From an uncultured Lachnospiraceae bacterium (GTDB taxonomy: Bacteria > Bacillota > Clostridia > Lachnospirales > Lachnospiraceae): DNA of 64,000 nt. The notes under the pieces were generated by a model, which saw nothing but the letters and a program-made list of their open reading frames with translations, was not told the DNA's origin and ran no database searches. Numbering within the stretch: position 1 is the first letter of the stretch; each line of letters opens with the position of its first letter. A program made the position numbers and the translations under genes. This document shows positions 18,478-27,528 of the stretch, piece after piece. Where the stretch lies: positions 1 through 64,000 of the forward strand of contig URUU01000006.1 in assembly GCA_900551235.1 (NCBI GenBank), read 5' to 3'.

Positions 18478-19869
18478 TTAAAGTTCGCAGTTTCCTACTG
18501 TTCTAGGGAATGGGATAACATCACGGATGTTGGACATACCGGTCAGGTACATAACACAGCGTTCGAATCCCAGTCCGAATCCTGCATGTCTTGTGGATCC
18601 GTATTTTCTCAGATCCAGATAGAATCCGTAATCTTCTTCCTTCAGTCCCAGTTCATTCATGCGTGCGAGCAGTTTTTCGTAATCGTCCTCTCTCTGGCTT
18701 CCGCCGATGATCTCGCCGATGCCAGGTACCAGACAGTCCATAGCTGCAACGGTTTTGCCATCTTCGTTCAGTTTCATATAGAACGCTTTGATCTCCTTTG
18801 GATAATCTGTGACAAATACCGGACGTTTGAAGACCTTCTCCGTCAGGTAACGCTCATGCTCTGTCTGCAGATCGCATCCCCAGGATACTTTGTATTCAAA
18901 TTTATCGTTGTTTTTCTCAAGCAATTCGATTGCTTCTGTATAAGTAACGTGTGCAAACTCAGATTCCACTACATGTTTCAGACGGTCAACCAGTCCTTTA
19001 TCAACAAAACTGTTAAAGAACTGCATTTCTTCCGGTGCATGTTCCATGACATAGCGAATCACATATTTCAGCATGGACTCTGCCAGGATCATGTCATCTT
19101 TGAGGTCAGCAAATGCGATCTCCGGCTCGATCATCCAGAACTCTGCAGCATGACGCGTTGTGTTGGAATTTTCTGCACGGAAGGTCGGCCCGAAGGTATA
19201 GATGTTGCGGAATGCCTGTGCAAAGGTCTCGCCGTTGAGCTGTCCGCTTACGGTCAGGTTGGTCGGTTTTCCAAAGAAATCCTGGCTGAAATCTACGCCG
19301 CCTTCTTCTGTTTTCGGAATGTTATTCAGATCCATGGTTGTTACCTGGAACATCTCGCCTGCACCTTCGCAGTCACTTCCGGTGATCAATGGAGTATGCA
19401 CATAAACGAAATCTCTCTCCTGGAAGAATTTGTGGATCGCATAAGCAGTCAGGGAACGTACACGGAACACTGCCTGAAATGCATTCGTTCTCGGACGGAG
19501 GTGAGAGATCGTACGCAGATACTCAAAGCTGTGACGCTTTTTCTGAAGTGGGTAATCCGGTGCGGAAGCTCCTTCTACCACAACTTCATCTGCCTGGATC
19601 TCAAACGGCTGTTTTGCTTCCGGTGTCGGGATCAGCGTACCGGTAACGATAACGGCTGCACCAACATTCAGTTTGGAAACCTGTGCAAAGTTATCCATTT
19701 TATCATGGTATACGATCTGCAGTGTCTCGAAGAATGTACCATCATGCAGCACTAAGAATCCAAATGTCCTGGAATCTCTGACGCTTCGAAGCCATCCTCC
19801 CACTGTGATCTTCTGATTTAAATATTTTTCCGTATCACGGTAAATTTCTCTTACTGTTACCAATTCCAT
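18478..19869 (-). CDS. asnS: Asparagine--tRNA ligase
   Basis: The 463-residue product from the internal start at 19869 matches the usual AsnRS length. It has an N-terminal OB-fold anticodon domain (ITVGGWLRSVRDSRTFGFL), then the class II core with motif 2 FRAENSNTTRHAAEFWMIEPE and motif 3 GFGLGFERCVMYLTG. The start is supported by AAAGGAG located about ten bases upstream, inside the longer open frame. The same frame continues upstream without a stop into a DUF2974 hydrolase, so AsnRS may be made alone, as a fusion, or both. Confidence 0.95.
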   Translation of the reverse strand: MELVTVREIYRDTEKYLNQKITVGGWLRSVRDSRTFGFLVLHDGTFFETLQIVYHDKMDNFAQVSKLNVGAAVIVTGTLIPTPEAKQPFEIQADEVVVEGASAPDYPLQKKRHSFEYLRTISHLRPRTNAFQAVFRVRSLTAYAIHKFFQERDFVYVHTPLITGSDCEGAGEMFQVTTMDLNNIPKTEEGGVDFSQDFFGKPTNLTVSGQLNGETFAQAFRNIYTFGPTFRAENSNTTRHAAEFWMIEPEIAFADLKDDMILAESMLKYVIRYVMEHAPEEMQFFNSFVDKGLVDRLKHVVESEFAHVTYTEAIELLEKNNDKFEYKVSWGCDLQTEHERYLTEKVFKRPVFVTDYPKEIKAFYMKLNEDGKTVAAMDCLVPGIGEIIGGSQREDDYEKLLARMNELGLKEEDYGFYLDLRKYGSTRHAGFGLGFERCVMYLTGMSNIRDVIPFPRTVGNCEL

Positions 19870-21045
19870 TTTATAAACTCCTTTGTTTTCCATTTTTACA
19901 GCAGAATCTGGTTCTGCTGTTTTCTTACTGTTCTCAGTATATCCTAATCTTTCCGACGGTGCAAGCAGGATATGGAAAAGCTTGCGTACATTTTGCCTTG
20001 TTTTTGCTTCGAGACCATGAAAAATGTTCAGCATCTTCACCATTTTCTGTAAACGGTTCTGTGTAAAATCCATCACTGTGTCCGCCTGCGTCGCTTCAAT
20101 AATCTCAAAAAGGGCATCCACGATCTCCTGCTGCTCCTCTGGAGAATACGACGCGATCCACTCATTGATCTGCTGATTCTTCTTTTCAGTCGCCGGGTTG
20201 ATCTCTTCTTTATATACAAAATCCCCTTCTTTTACCACCCAGGTAAACATATCATGCTGCAGCACACCTTTCCCGGAACTTTCGACTACCCGATAACTTC
20301 CCGCATTATGCAGAAGCATGCCCACAAAAGAATCCTGCGGCACAAATTTTCTGACCTTCTTTTCGATCCGGCGGTATCCTTCTTTCTGATAAATATCTTC
20401 CCGGAACCCCGGTCCGTCGAAGCTGTACACTGCCCTGAGCCGATCCCGGATCTGCGGTTCTGTCTCCATCGCTGCAAAGACTGCCTCATTGCCGCCTTTG
20501 GAATGTCCGCCGAGGATCAGCGGAGCATCGCCTGTATACTCCGCAATATGCCGCAGATAGAGACGCGCCGCCGTCTGCGATGGAATCGGACTTTTCAGTG
20601 CCATATCAAAATCTTCCCTCCATCCGACGATCGTCTCATCTGTTCCGCGAAATGCCACATACACTGTCCCGTCTTCCAGAAGGAAAGTGACGGCAGAAAA
20701 CTGCATCTGCATTTCTTTGTCTGTAAGATTGGTATAATAATTAAGCCTCATTTTCGCAAAACGCCGGCTTCGGGCCACTGCCGCATAAAGCCTGCGATTG
20801 TCTTTTTCATACCAGTCCGATACATACAGACTGTCGTATTTCGGATGTTTGCGAAGAGAACGCAAGGTCACACCCCTGCTGTCTTTTCCGTTCATTTTTT
20901 CGACGAGATCAGGCACAAGATCCTGAAATTTGAAATACGACAGCTGACACAGGATCAGGCTGTCTACATGGGAAAAAGGCCTTTCCCCAAAAGAAAGACC
21001 TCCATATTCCTTTAAATATTTTAATGTGTTATCCGTAAGTTTCAT
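18478..21045 (-). CDS. DUF2974 (Mbeg1-like) alpha/beta hydrolase frame continuous with asnS
   Basis: From 21045 (SD-like AGGTGA upstream) an open frame encodes about 392 residues of a DUF2974/Mbeg1-like hydrolase before reaching the AsnRS start. The hydrolase part shows VAFRGTDETIVGW, the nucleophile elbow GGHSKGGNEA (Gly-x-Ser-x-Gly) and SFDGPGF, as in lipase-like Mbeg1 proteins common in Lachnospiraceae. The junction reads SAVKMENKGVYKMEL with no stop codon. The hydrolase seems complete, so the fusion probably arose by loss of its stop codon. Whether a fused protein of about 855 residues is made is unknown; the strong internal ribosome binding site argues that free AsnRS is made. Confidence 0.75.
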   Translation of the reverse strand: MKLTDNTLKYLKEYGGLSFGERPFSHVDSLILCQLSYFKFQDLVPDLVEKMNGKDSRGVTLRSLRKHPKYDSLYVSDWYEKDNRRLYAAVARSRRFAKMRLNYYTNLTDKEMQMQFSAVTFLLEDGTVYVAFRGTDETIVGWREDFDMALKSPIPSQTAARLYLRHIAEYTGDAPLILGGHSKGGNEAVFAAMETEPQIRDRLRAVYSFDGPGFREDIYQKEGYRRIEKKVRKFVPQDSFVGMLLHNAGSYRVVESSGKGVLQHDMFTWVVKEGDFVYKEEINPATEKKNQQINEWIASYSPEEQQEIVDALFEIIEATQADTVMDFTQNRLQKMVKMLNIFHGLEAKTRQNVRKLFHILLAPSERLGYTENSKKTAEPDSAVKMENKGVYKMELVTVREIYRDTEKYLNQKITVGGWLRSVRDSRTFGFLVLHDGTFFETLQIVYHDKMDNFAQVSKLNVGAAVIVTGTLIPTPEAKQPFEIQADEVVVEGASAPDYPLQKKRHSFEYLRTISHLRPRTNAFQAVFRVRSLTAYAIHKFFQERDFVYVHTPLITGSDCEGAGEMFQVTTMDLNNIPKTEEGGVDFSQDFFGKPTNLTVSGQLNGETFAQAFRNIYTFGPTFRAENSNTTRHAAEFWMIEPEIAFADLKDDMILAESMLKYVIRYVMEHAPEEMQFFNSFVDKGLVDRLKHVVESEFAHVTYTEAIELLEKNNDKFEYKVSWGCDLQTEHERYLTEKVFKRPVFVTDYPKEIKAFYMKLNEDGKTVAAMDCLVPGIGEIIGGSQREDDYEKLLARMNELGLKEEDYGFYLDLRKYGSTRHAGFGLGFERCVMYLTGMSNIRDVIPFPRTVGNCEL
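19898..19920. repeat. Hairpin at the DUF2974-asnS junction
   Basis: ACAGCAGAA (19898-19906) and TTCTGCTGT (19912-19920) pair around a five-base loop. It sits inside the open frame, about 30 bases upstream of the internal asnS start. On the minus strand it is followed by A residues, so it is not an intrinsic terminator. It could affect ribosome access to the asnS start. Confidence 0.55.
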
Positions 21046-21081
21046 ATTCATCACCTGCAGATTTCCTGTAAATGGTTGCCG

Positions 21082-23115
21082 TTAAAGTTCCAGCCTTCCG
21101 ACTTCTTTGTAATCATCCGCCATATCGTAAATACGGATCTGTCCTCCGCCGATCAAATAAAAACTATTGTCAATAAAACATCCCCGGATTCCCTGTGTTC
21201 CATTGTATGAAGAACAATAGTATGAATTCCCAAGATTCTCCGTGAATACATTTTCAAAGCCTTTTTCTTCATCATAGCGGAAAATCATATAACTGGAATC
21301 ACACATAAAACCAAAAACATTTTTTTCTGTGTCGATCATGGCAGCTTTGTAATCGTAGAACAACGGGCAGTCGTAGGTATCTTTGATCACAAATTTATGG
21401 AGCTGTTTTACATTGGATGGATCCGACACATCAAACATGGCAAGCTTGATGCCTGTATAGGCTCCGGTCTCCGGATCGACTTCATTGCCCACACCGAGCA
21501 GTTTATTTTCTCCGTAAAAATGCAGATAGGAAGAAAATCCTGTGATCTTCAGCTCTCCGAGTACTTTCGGATCAGCCGGATTGCTTAAGTCAACGGAAAA
21601 CAGTGGATCTGTCTCTTTGAATGTCACAAAATATCCTGTATCTCCAAGGAATCTTGCCGAGCGGATTTCTTCCCCTTCAGCAATATCTGTGATGCTTCCG
21701 CAAACTTCCAGTGCATCATCCAGCACATACAGCGCATTAGTCTGTGTATCTCCGCTGTAATCTGTAAGAACTATTCTGAGATAACCATTGTACTCATTCA
21801 TGGAAAAACTGTCATTCAGAAAACCTTTCAGATCTGCCGCGCCTTTCGCACGGATTTTTCCTTTCTGACAGGAAAATTTCAAAATCTGTGTCATTGTTGC
21901 ATCGCTGCCCCAGTTTGCATTTGCAATATAAATATTGTCATTGCTCACATAAAAATGATCTGCAGCAGAAACAATCGCTTTTTTATCTATGATCTCATCT
22001 GGTCTGCGATTGCTCACTGAAGAAACCACCAGGTAAGAGCTGGTGTCCTGATATTCCGGAAGATAAATATCGCCAGATTCCAGTCTTGCTCCATTTACTG
22101 CCGGAATGTATGTGTCGATCTGAGACACATCGTTAATCTGCGGATAAAATTGTGTAAACAGATAGATCACATCCCCGTTTTTTCTTGAAGTGCTGTAAGT
22201 CCCTTTCTGTTTGACCGTTCCCCGAAGCTGCGGAACGGAGCGATCCGATATGTCATATGTGTAGATCTTAGTATAATTTTCCGTATTTGCAGTATAAGTA
22301 TCCTCCTGCGTATCGTCACTGTCCAGTGTTGTCTTGCTTCCCGTCACGATCAGATTGAGAATATCACCGTCTACATACATTTCCTGTGGTGTCTCATTCA
22401 GTGCTTCCAGCATGATCGTTCCTTCTACTTCCAGGGTTTTCCCTTTCGCGCGGATCATGCGGACACTTCCGGTCGCTTTCATCACATACAGATATTTCCC
22501 GTCTGTCTTGATGATATCTGCCTCATCCACACCTGCTTCCTGCAGATTTGTTTTGGAGTAAGAAAGTGCTGTTCCGGTATTGGATGCACTGCTTCCCATA
22601 TCCATCATCGATGCAGCAGAATTTTCGGCCGCCATCTCCGTTGTCACACTTTTTGCCAGATCTGCTGTTGCGTAATCGGTCTGCGTGCTTTTCAGTGCAT
22701 CAAAAATCTGCTGATAATCTTCTGCACCCTCAAACACGTAGACATCTTTGTCTTTGCCGGAAGAAGTCCCGGTCTCTTTTGCCATTTCACTTACCGCTTC
22801 GGTCGTCTGCTCTGCAAGCTGCACCGTTTCGTTTTCCTTTTGCTGCACCGCATCAGACAATACCATATTTCCTGTCTCTGTCTTATCTTTTCCATGCGTA
22901 CCGGATAATCTGGTAAGTCCTGTCACGCCCCCGATGATCACCATCGCAAAAACGGCTGCCACTGCTCCCCACTGGGCATATCTTCGAAACCGTTTCTTTT
23001 TGTCTGTCGGCTGTTCTTCCAGCAGACTTCTGATCTGTTCCGGTTTTATCTCTTCCGGCGCATCTACATTTTTACCGGATTTTTTAATCATATCGAGCAT
23101 TTTTCTTTCATCCAT
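21082..23115 (-). CDS. Membrane-anchored beta-propeller domain protein
   Basis: This 677-residue protein has a cytoplasmic N-terminus of about 45 residues, one membrane helix (about 47-67), a Ser/Thr/Glu-rich linker, and a long C-terminal secreted beta-propeller domain of the Beta_propel family. The domain has repeated blades such as LYVMKATGSVRMIRAKG and NIYIANANWGS. It follows an ECF sigma factor gene by 15 bases. The topology (cytoplasmic tail, one helix, large sensor domain) is what an anti-sigma factor would have, but no anti-sigma zinc motif is seen. A sensing or regulatory role toward the sigma factor is inferred from context only. Confidence 0.8.
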   Translation of the reverse strand: MDERKMLDMIKKSGKNVDAPEEIKPEQIRSLLEEQPTDKKKRFRRYAQWGAVAAVFAMVIIGGVTGLTRLSGTHGKDKTETGNMVLSDAVQQKENETVQLAEQTTEAVSEMAKETGTSSGKDKDVYVFEGAEDYQQIFDALKSTQTDYATADLAKSVTTEMAAENSAASMMDMGSSASNTGTALSYSKTNLQEAGVDEADIIKTDGKYLYVMKATGSVRMIRAKGKTLEVEGTIMLEALNETPQEMYVDGDILNLIVTGSKTTLDSDDTQEDTYTANTENYTKIYTYDISDRSVPQLRGTVKQKGTYSTSRKNGDVIYLFTQFYPQINDVSQIDTYIPAVNGARLESGDIYLPEYQDTSSYLVVSSVSNRRPDEIIDKKAIVSAADHFYVSNDNIYIANANWGSDATMTQILKFSCQKGKIRAKGAADLKGFLNDSFSMNEYNGYLRIVLTDYSGDTQTNALYVLDDALEVCGSITDIAEGEEIRSARFLGDTGYFVTFKETDPLFSVDLSNPADPKVLGELKITGFSSYLHFYGENKLLGVGNEVDPETGAYTGIKLAMFDVSDPSNVKQLHKFVIKDTYDCPLFYDYKAAMIDTEKNVFGFMCDSSYMIFRYDEEKGFENVFTENLGNSYYCSSYNGTQGIRGCFIDNSFYLIGGGQIRIYDMADDYKEVGRLEL

Positions 23116-23130
23116 GCAAGTTCACTCCTC

Positions 23131-23601
23131 TCATGCAGTCAGTAGCTGCTCCATCTTTTTCAGAGCACGGCTCTTCAGCGAACGTACCGTATTTTCATTC
23201 ATATCCAGCATGGCTGCAATTTCTTTTCCCGTATAGCCGCCAAACAGATTCATGGAAAGTACCAGACGTTCTTCGTCATTCAGTTTATAAAATGCCGCAC
23301 GCACATCCATATCTTCACTTGTATCACGCTCTCTCCATGCCAGATCAGAAGGAAGTTCCAGGGCACGGTTCAGATAAGATTTCAGCCTTTTTCTGCATTT
23401 ATTGACCAGAATGCGGAAAATCCATGCCTGAAAAGCACTCTCATTTTTTAACCCTTCAATCCCCTTCCACGCATCAAGTACCGTCTCACTCACCACATCT
23501 TCTGCTTCCTGTCTGTTTTTCAGCGTATACAGTGCAAATCGAAACATATCCTGATATATTTCCTGATATTTTGTGGCAAAATCTTCTGCATTTCGTTCCA
23601 T
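23131..23601 (-). CDS. ECF-type RNA polymerase sigma factor
   Basis: The 156-residue protein has region 2 (YQEIYQDMFRFALYTL, then EDVVSETVLDAWKG) and region 4 with a helix-turn-helix (YTGKEIAAMLDMNENTVRSL). Length and layout fit the extracytoplasmic function sigma factors. It is the first gene of a pair with the membrane-anchored beta-propeller protein, which is the likely candidate for its signal-dependent partner. Confidence 0.92.
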   Translation of the reverse strand: MERNAEDFATKYQEIYQDMFRFALYTLKNRQEAEDVVSETVLDAWKGIEGLKNESAFQAWIFRILVNKCRKRLKSYLNRALELPSDLAWRERDTSEDMDVRAAFYKLNDEERLVLSMNLFGGYTGKEIAAMLDMNENTVRSLKSRALKKMEQLLTA

Positions 23602-23671
23602 TTGATCACCCCGTTCTCTCTTTATGCAGGAATTCTGCTTCCGGCAGTCTCCTTAGCATAATATGGCATAT

Positions 23672-23704
23672 AAAAAACCGGATCTGTCTGCAGCCTTCTC
23701 CGGC
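23672..23704 (-). terminator. Intrinsic terminator after the 821-residue membrane protein gene
   Basis: On the minus strand GCCGGA pairs with TCCGGT, followed directly by TTTTTATATG. It lies about 60 bases past the stop codon at 23762. Confidence 0.7.
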
Positions 23705-23761
23705 TTTTCATTTATATAGTGTAAAATTTCTGAAGTTTTGTTGCATGAGTTTTGAAAAAAA

Positions 23762-26227
23762 TTATTCTTCGATTGGATCAAAATAAGTAATAAACTGATT
23801 TCCTGCCTTTTCAAACAGATCCGCACTTTCTTCCAGTCCATAATAATAGGTTTCGGCTTCTCCCGGTTTTAACAGGATGGTATTATACTGATCGTATCCG
23901 GAAATGATCACCACACCGTCCGGTGTTTTTGCCAGCACCGGTGTTCCTTCACTGACATAATAAAGAACACTGTCCAATGTACATCCTGTAAGATCAAGTA
24001 CCTGTTGATCCAGATTTTTCGCCAGCTTTTTCAGATTCATTTTTCCTTTGAGTATAACATCCGGAAACGTACTGATATCCAGTTTACATTCTGTCTTTTT
24101 ATTTCCACGTTCCCATATAAGCTGCTGTTTTCTGTTTACCACCACACCAAGCTGTTCATCTGCCCTTTGCACTGCCTCACTGATCGAAGTGTGCATACTG
24201 TCAAGATGACCTTTTGCATAAACATAATAAATGTCTTCGGTACGCTCTTTTGCCTCTATGGCTACTTCACCGGTCACATCCGATTCCGATTTCACCTGTT
24301 TTGCATATAAAACCTGCGGCTCTGTTCCTTCTTTTATGGTTTCTCCTGTTTTCAGTATGGTTTCGGTCTGTTTCCGTTCCGTATTCTGGACTGCAAATCC
24401 ATAGGTCGCTTCCTCATCCGCACTGCTGCTGACAATGTTATCAGATGTTGTTTCTATATATCCGCCTTCTGTTTTCTTTACGCGCTCCAGAGTCAGCAGT
24501 TTCTCATCAATCGTACCGCCTATGACATAGCAGTCGGATGGTTCATACTGTTTCAGTACTTCTCCGGAGCTGTCCACGATCAGCACCTTGTACATTGGGA
24601 AAACTTCGCTTCCTTTATCCTCAGTATCAATATCCGAATTTTTCGCTACACCGTACACCAGATCTTCATCAATAAACCCGATCGGGCGCAGCTTTTCATC
24701 GCTGTCACAAGTAAAAGAAATATCCTCTCCGCTTTCCAGGTCACGCAGCATCAGTACAGAAGAATCATATTTTTCATTTTCTTCCAGCCATGCAAATTTC
24801 CCCCCGGTTGAAGACCCTGCATAACATCCGCTGTTTCGGTCTGAAATTGTTTCCGTAACTGTATTTTCTGCAATATTGATATCATACAGGCTGCCCTCCA
24901 GCATCATATAAAAATGTGTCTTATCCCGGGACATATAAGCAAGTGTCTCCACATCCTTATCCAGAAGCGAAAATGCTTCCTGTGTCTCTACATACAGACA
25001 TTCTGTGATACTTGTTGTTGCCGGATTATAGGTATAAACAGCTACACCGCACTCGCCTTCATGCTGTCCGCGGTTCATATAGCCACACAGCAGAAACGTC
25101 ATGTTTCCATTTTCATCCACATTGACAATACGGATATTATTCTCATCATAAATAGATCTCGCGTCCAGTTTGCCATTCTGCAGGAAGCTGAATACCTGTG
25201 TCAGCTTACTTGTCTCTGTCTCGTAAAGCCACAGTGCCCCTTCCTGGGCAAAAGCAAAATATTTTTTCTGCGGATCACATTTGTATGTGATATCACGACT
25301 GTTGATTCCCAGACGGATACCGTTTGTTACCAGCACAGAATTCTCCGGATTGAAAATCTCATTGGTATCACGTTCAAAATCAAGGAGCATAACCTGTGAC
25401 TGTGCATAACGCATACGATAATATTCGGTCACATGATACATTTCTGTTTCTTCTTCTGTTTCACCCTGTGTTGTAATCACATAATCCAGTTCCAGAGTTG
25501 CTGTATTTTCATTTAATTCTTTGATACCTGGAATCGGTTTTAAATAAATCTGCGGGCTTAATTTCCCCCACATAAGCTGTGCACCGGAACTGTGTATATC
25601 CATATGTGCCAGCGTGGTATTATCGCCTTCTTCATTCGGCTCGATCGTCTGCGAGATCAGGCCATCCTCATCGTTTCCCTTTAAGCACCTCTCATAAAAT
25701 CCGGTTGCAAAATCAAGATATTTCTCTGCATTCAGATTGGTCTGGTGAATGATTCTCGTATAATAATAAATACTTCTCGTTCCTGCTGTCACCTTGATCT
25801 TCATGATATATTCCGTATTGATCAGCATGCGGTTCTGCACCGTCAGATCAGCCGTCACATATTCATCTGTTTTCCCCAGACTTGTAACCATAGTGTTCTC
25901 CTGGGATTTACTTCCATCTGCCGTAAGTACTTCAAAACTCACACCACTGATCTGATTTTCAAACGGTTCGATCTGGATGCTGACTGTCTTGTCATCCCCT
26001 ATCGGTGTGAGTGTATCACGCATGGCTGTCACATCCATCTCCTGTGCATAACCATGCAGGCAGTTCATTTGTTTTCCATTTAAATTCACATAAATCAACG
26101 GAAACGTCGCCTGTGCCATGACCTCCGTCGTGTTGGCTGATTTTTTCCCTAAAAATTTCGACATGCCAAACACTGCTGCTGCAAATACCAGCACCAGTAC
26201 GACAATCCGGATCAGTATTTTTTTCAT
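23762..26227 (-). CDS. Large extracytoplasmic protein of unknown function
   Basis: About 821 residues with one N-terminal membrane segment (about 3-23) and an otherwise extracellular sequence; I do not recognise a named family. The middle has repeated beta-strand patterns with aspartate-rich turns such as SYMSRDKTH and ALWLYETE, suggesting a beta-propeller or similar. The start at 26227 is preferred over 26233 because AAGGGG sits seven bases upstream, and it gives an ATGA overlap with the preceding methyltransferase gene, implying translational coupling. A role at the cell envelope is an inference from topology. Confidence 0.72.
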   Translation of the reverse strand: MKKILIRIVVLVLVFAAAVFGMSKFLGKKSANTTEVMAQATFPLIYVNLNGKQMNCLHGYAQEMDVTAMRDTLTPIGDDKTVSIQIEPFENQISGVSFEVLTADGSKSQENTMVTSLGKTDEYVTADLTVQNRMLINTEYIMKIKVTAGTRSIYYYTRIIHQTNLNAEKYLDFATGFYERCLKGNDEDGLISQTIEPNEEGDNTTLAHMDIHSSGAQLMWGKLSPQIYLKPIPGIKELNENTATLELDYVITTQGETEEETEMYHVTEYYRMRYAQSQVMLLDFERDTNEIFNPENSVLVTNGIRLGINSRDITYKCDPQKKYFAFAQEGALWLYETETSKLTQVFSFLQNGKLDARSIYDENNIRIVNVDENGNMTFLLCGYMNRGQHEGECGVAVYTYNPATTSITECLYVETQEAFSLLDKDVETLAYMSRDKTHFYMMLEGSLYDINIAENTVTETISDRNSGCYAGSSTGGKFAWLEENEKYDSSVLMLRDLESGEDISFTCDSDEKLRPIGFIDEDLVYGVAKNSDIDTEDKGSEVFPMYKVLIVDSSGEVLKQYEPSDCYVIGGTIDEKLLTLERVKKTEGGYIETTSDNIVSSSADEEATYGFAVQNTERKQTETILKTGETIKEGTEPQVLYAKQVKSESDVTGEVAIEAKERTEDIYYVYAKGHLDSMHTSISEAVQRADEQLGVVVNRKQQLIWERGNKKTECKLDISTFPDVILKGKMNLKKLAKNLDQQVLDLTGCTLDSVLYYVSEGTPVLAKTPDGVVIISGYDQYNTILLKPGEAETYYYGLEESADLFEKAGNQFITYFDPIEE

Positions 26228-27372
26228 CTGCATTCCCCTTTTCTCAAACGTCCAAGCAGCGGATCGACTCCCAGAAATTTCTCACAAACGTCCAGTTCTT
26301 CTATTTTATGTGGTTTTCCGGTTTTTACTGCACGTATCAGAATATTTTTCGGAGTATGTTCCATATCGACAAATTCCAGAATCTGTACCTGATAACCTGC
26401 TTCTTCCAGTCTTCCTGCGCGGAGTGCATCCGTCACAAGTGCTGCCATCCGTTCTTTGATCAGACCGTATTTCATAACCGGTTTCAGGATTTCATTTTCC
26501 ATCTGTTTATTTAACTCATGCTGACAGCACGGCACAGACAATATTACTTTCGCATCCCACTCCAGTGCTTTCTCCAGGGCATAATCCGTGGCTGTATCGC
26601 ACGCATGCAGCGTCACAACCATGTCCACTTTTGAAACACCTTCGTAATCAGCAATATCTCCTGTCAGGAAAGTCAGCTTGTCATATCTGTATTTTTCAGC
26701 AAGTACATTGCAGTGTGCGATCACATCCTCTTTCAGGTCCAGTCCGATCACCCGGATATCATATCCATTTAAGATCTTCAGATAATAATAAAGTGCAAAC
26801 GTCAGATAAGACTTGCCGCATCCGAAGTCCAGGATCGTAAGCTCTCTTCCCTTTTCCATCTGCGGCAGAACATCCTGCACAAATTCCAGGAAACGGTTGA
26901 TCTGGCGAAATTTGTCATATCTGGCATGCACGATCCTGCCTTCCGCAGTCTGCACCCCAAGATCGATCAGAAACGGCACCGGAATCCCTTCCTCCAGAAT
27001 ATAATGTTTCCTGCGGTTGTGCATCAGAACCGGTGCATCCAGCTTTGTCACACTCTTTTTTCGTTTGATCGTCACTTTTCTCTTTTTGCTGATCAGAACT
27101 GTGATCAGCTCGTCCTGCATCTGGATCTGAAGCTGCCGGAAATCCTCCTCCATAAATTTCAGGACATCACCTATCAGTTCTTCGCGGCTTTGATTGCTGT
27201 GAAATTCCTGCTTTCCCTTTCGTGCCGCAGACTGAAACATCAGACTTCCTTTTTGCAGGACCGGACGGATGCGCACCCTGGAAATGCCATCCTTGTCCCT
27301 CGCCCCACTTGCCGTCATATGTATCAGGTTTTCGCAGACACACTCTTCCAGCAATATCTTTAATTCTTCCAT
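26224..27372 (-). CDS. Class I SAM-dependent methyltransferase (METTL25/RRNAD1-like)
   Basis: The 382-residue protein has a C-terminal Rossmann methyltransferase domain with motif I ILDFGCGKSYLTFALYY at about 189-205, then VIGLDLKEDV and the VVTLHACDTATDYAL segment. The last is characteristic of the Methyltransf_32 group that includes eukaryotic METTL25-like proteins. The conserved SVPCCQHELN segment follows. The N-terminal 170 residues are specific to this bacterial group. Its substrate is unknown; RNA is a possibility. It overlaps the next gene by four bases. Confidence 0.85.
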   Translation of the reverse strand: MEELKILLEECVCENLIHMTASGARDKDGISRVRIRPVLQKGSLMFQSAARKGKQEFHSNQSREELIGDVLKFMEEDFRQLQIQMQDELITVLISKKRKVTIKRKKSVTKLDAPVLMHNRRKHYILEEGIPVPFLIDLGVQTAEGRIVHARYDKFRQINRFLEFVQDVLPQMEKGRELTILDFGCGKSYLTFALYYYLKILNGYDIRVIGLDLKEDVIAHCNVLAEKYRYDKLTFLTGDIADYEGVSKVDMVVTLHACDTATDYALEKALEWDAKVILSVPCCQHELNKQMENEILKPVMKYGLIKERMAALVTDALRAGRLEEAGYQVQILEFVDMEHTPKNILIRAVKTGKPHKIEELDVCEKFLGVDPLLGRLRKGECR

Positions 27373-27400
27373 ATATTTATTCTATATCCTTTCTTTTATA

Positions 27401-27427
27401 GGGACTGCCCTACTGTCCGGCAGTCCC
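27401..27427. repeat. Hairpin in the 156-base gap upstream of the methyltransferase gene
   Basis: GGGACTGCC (27401-27409) pairs with GGCAGTCCC (27419-27427). On the minus strand TATAAAAGAAAGG follows, which includes the ribosome binding site region of the methyltransferase gene. It may be a weak terminator of the upstream gene or a leader hairpin. Confidence 0.45.
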
Positions 27428-27528
27428 TTCCATTGTAATGTCTTTGCTGTAAAACCACAACTTAAATTTTTTTAAACTGATGTCAGAGACTGCAGCCTTA
27501 TTCTGCCTTCCGGTAAATGTTTTTGCAT

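Noticed and set aside
18217..19755. 512-codon plus-strand frame opposite asnS and the VanR-like regulator
   Set aside because: Antisense of conserved genes, without domain or start signals.
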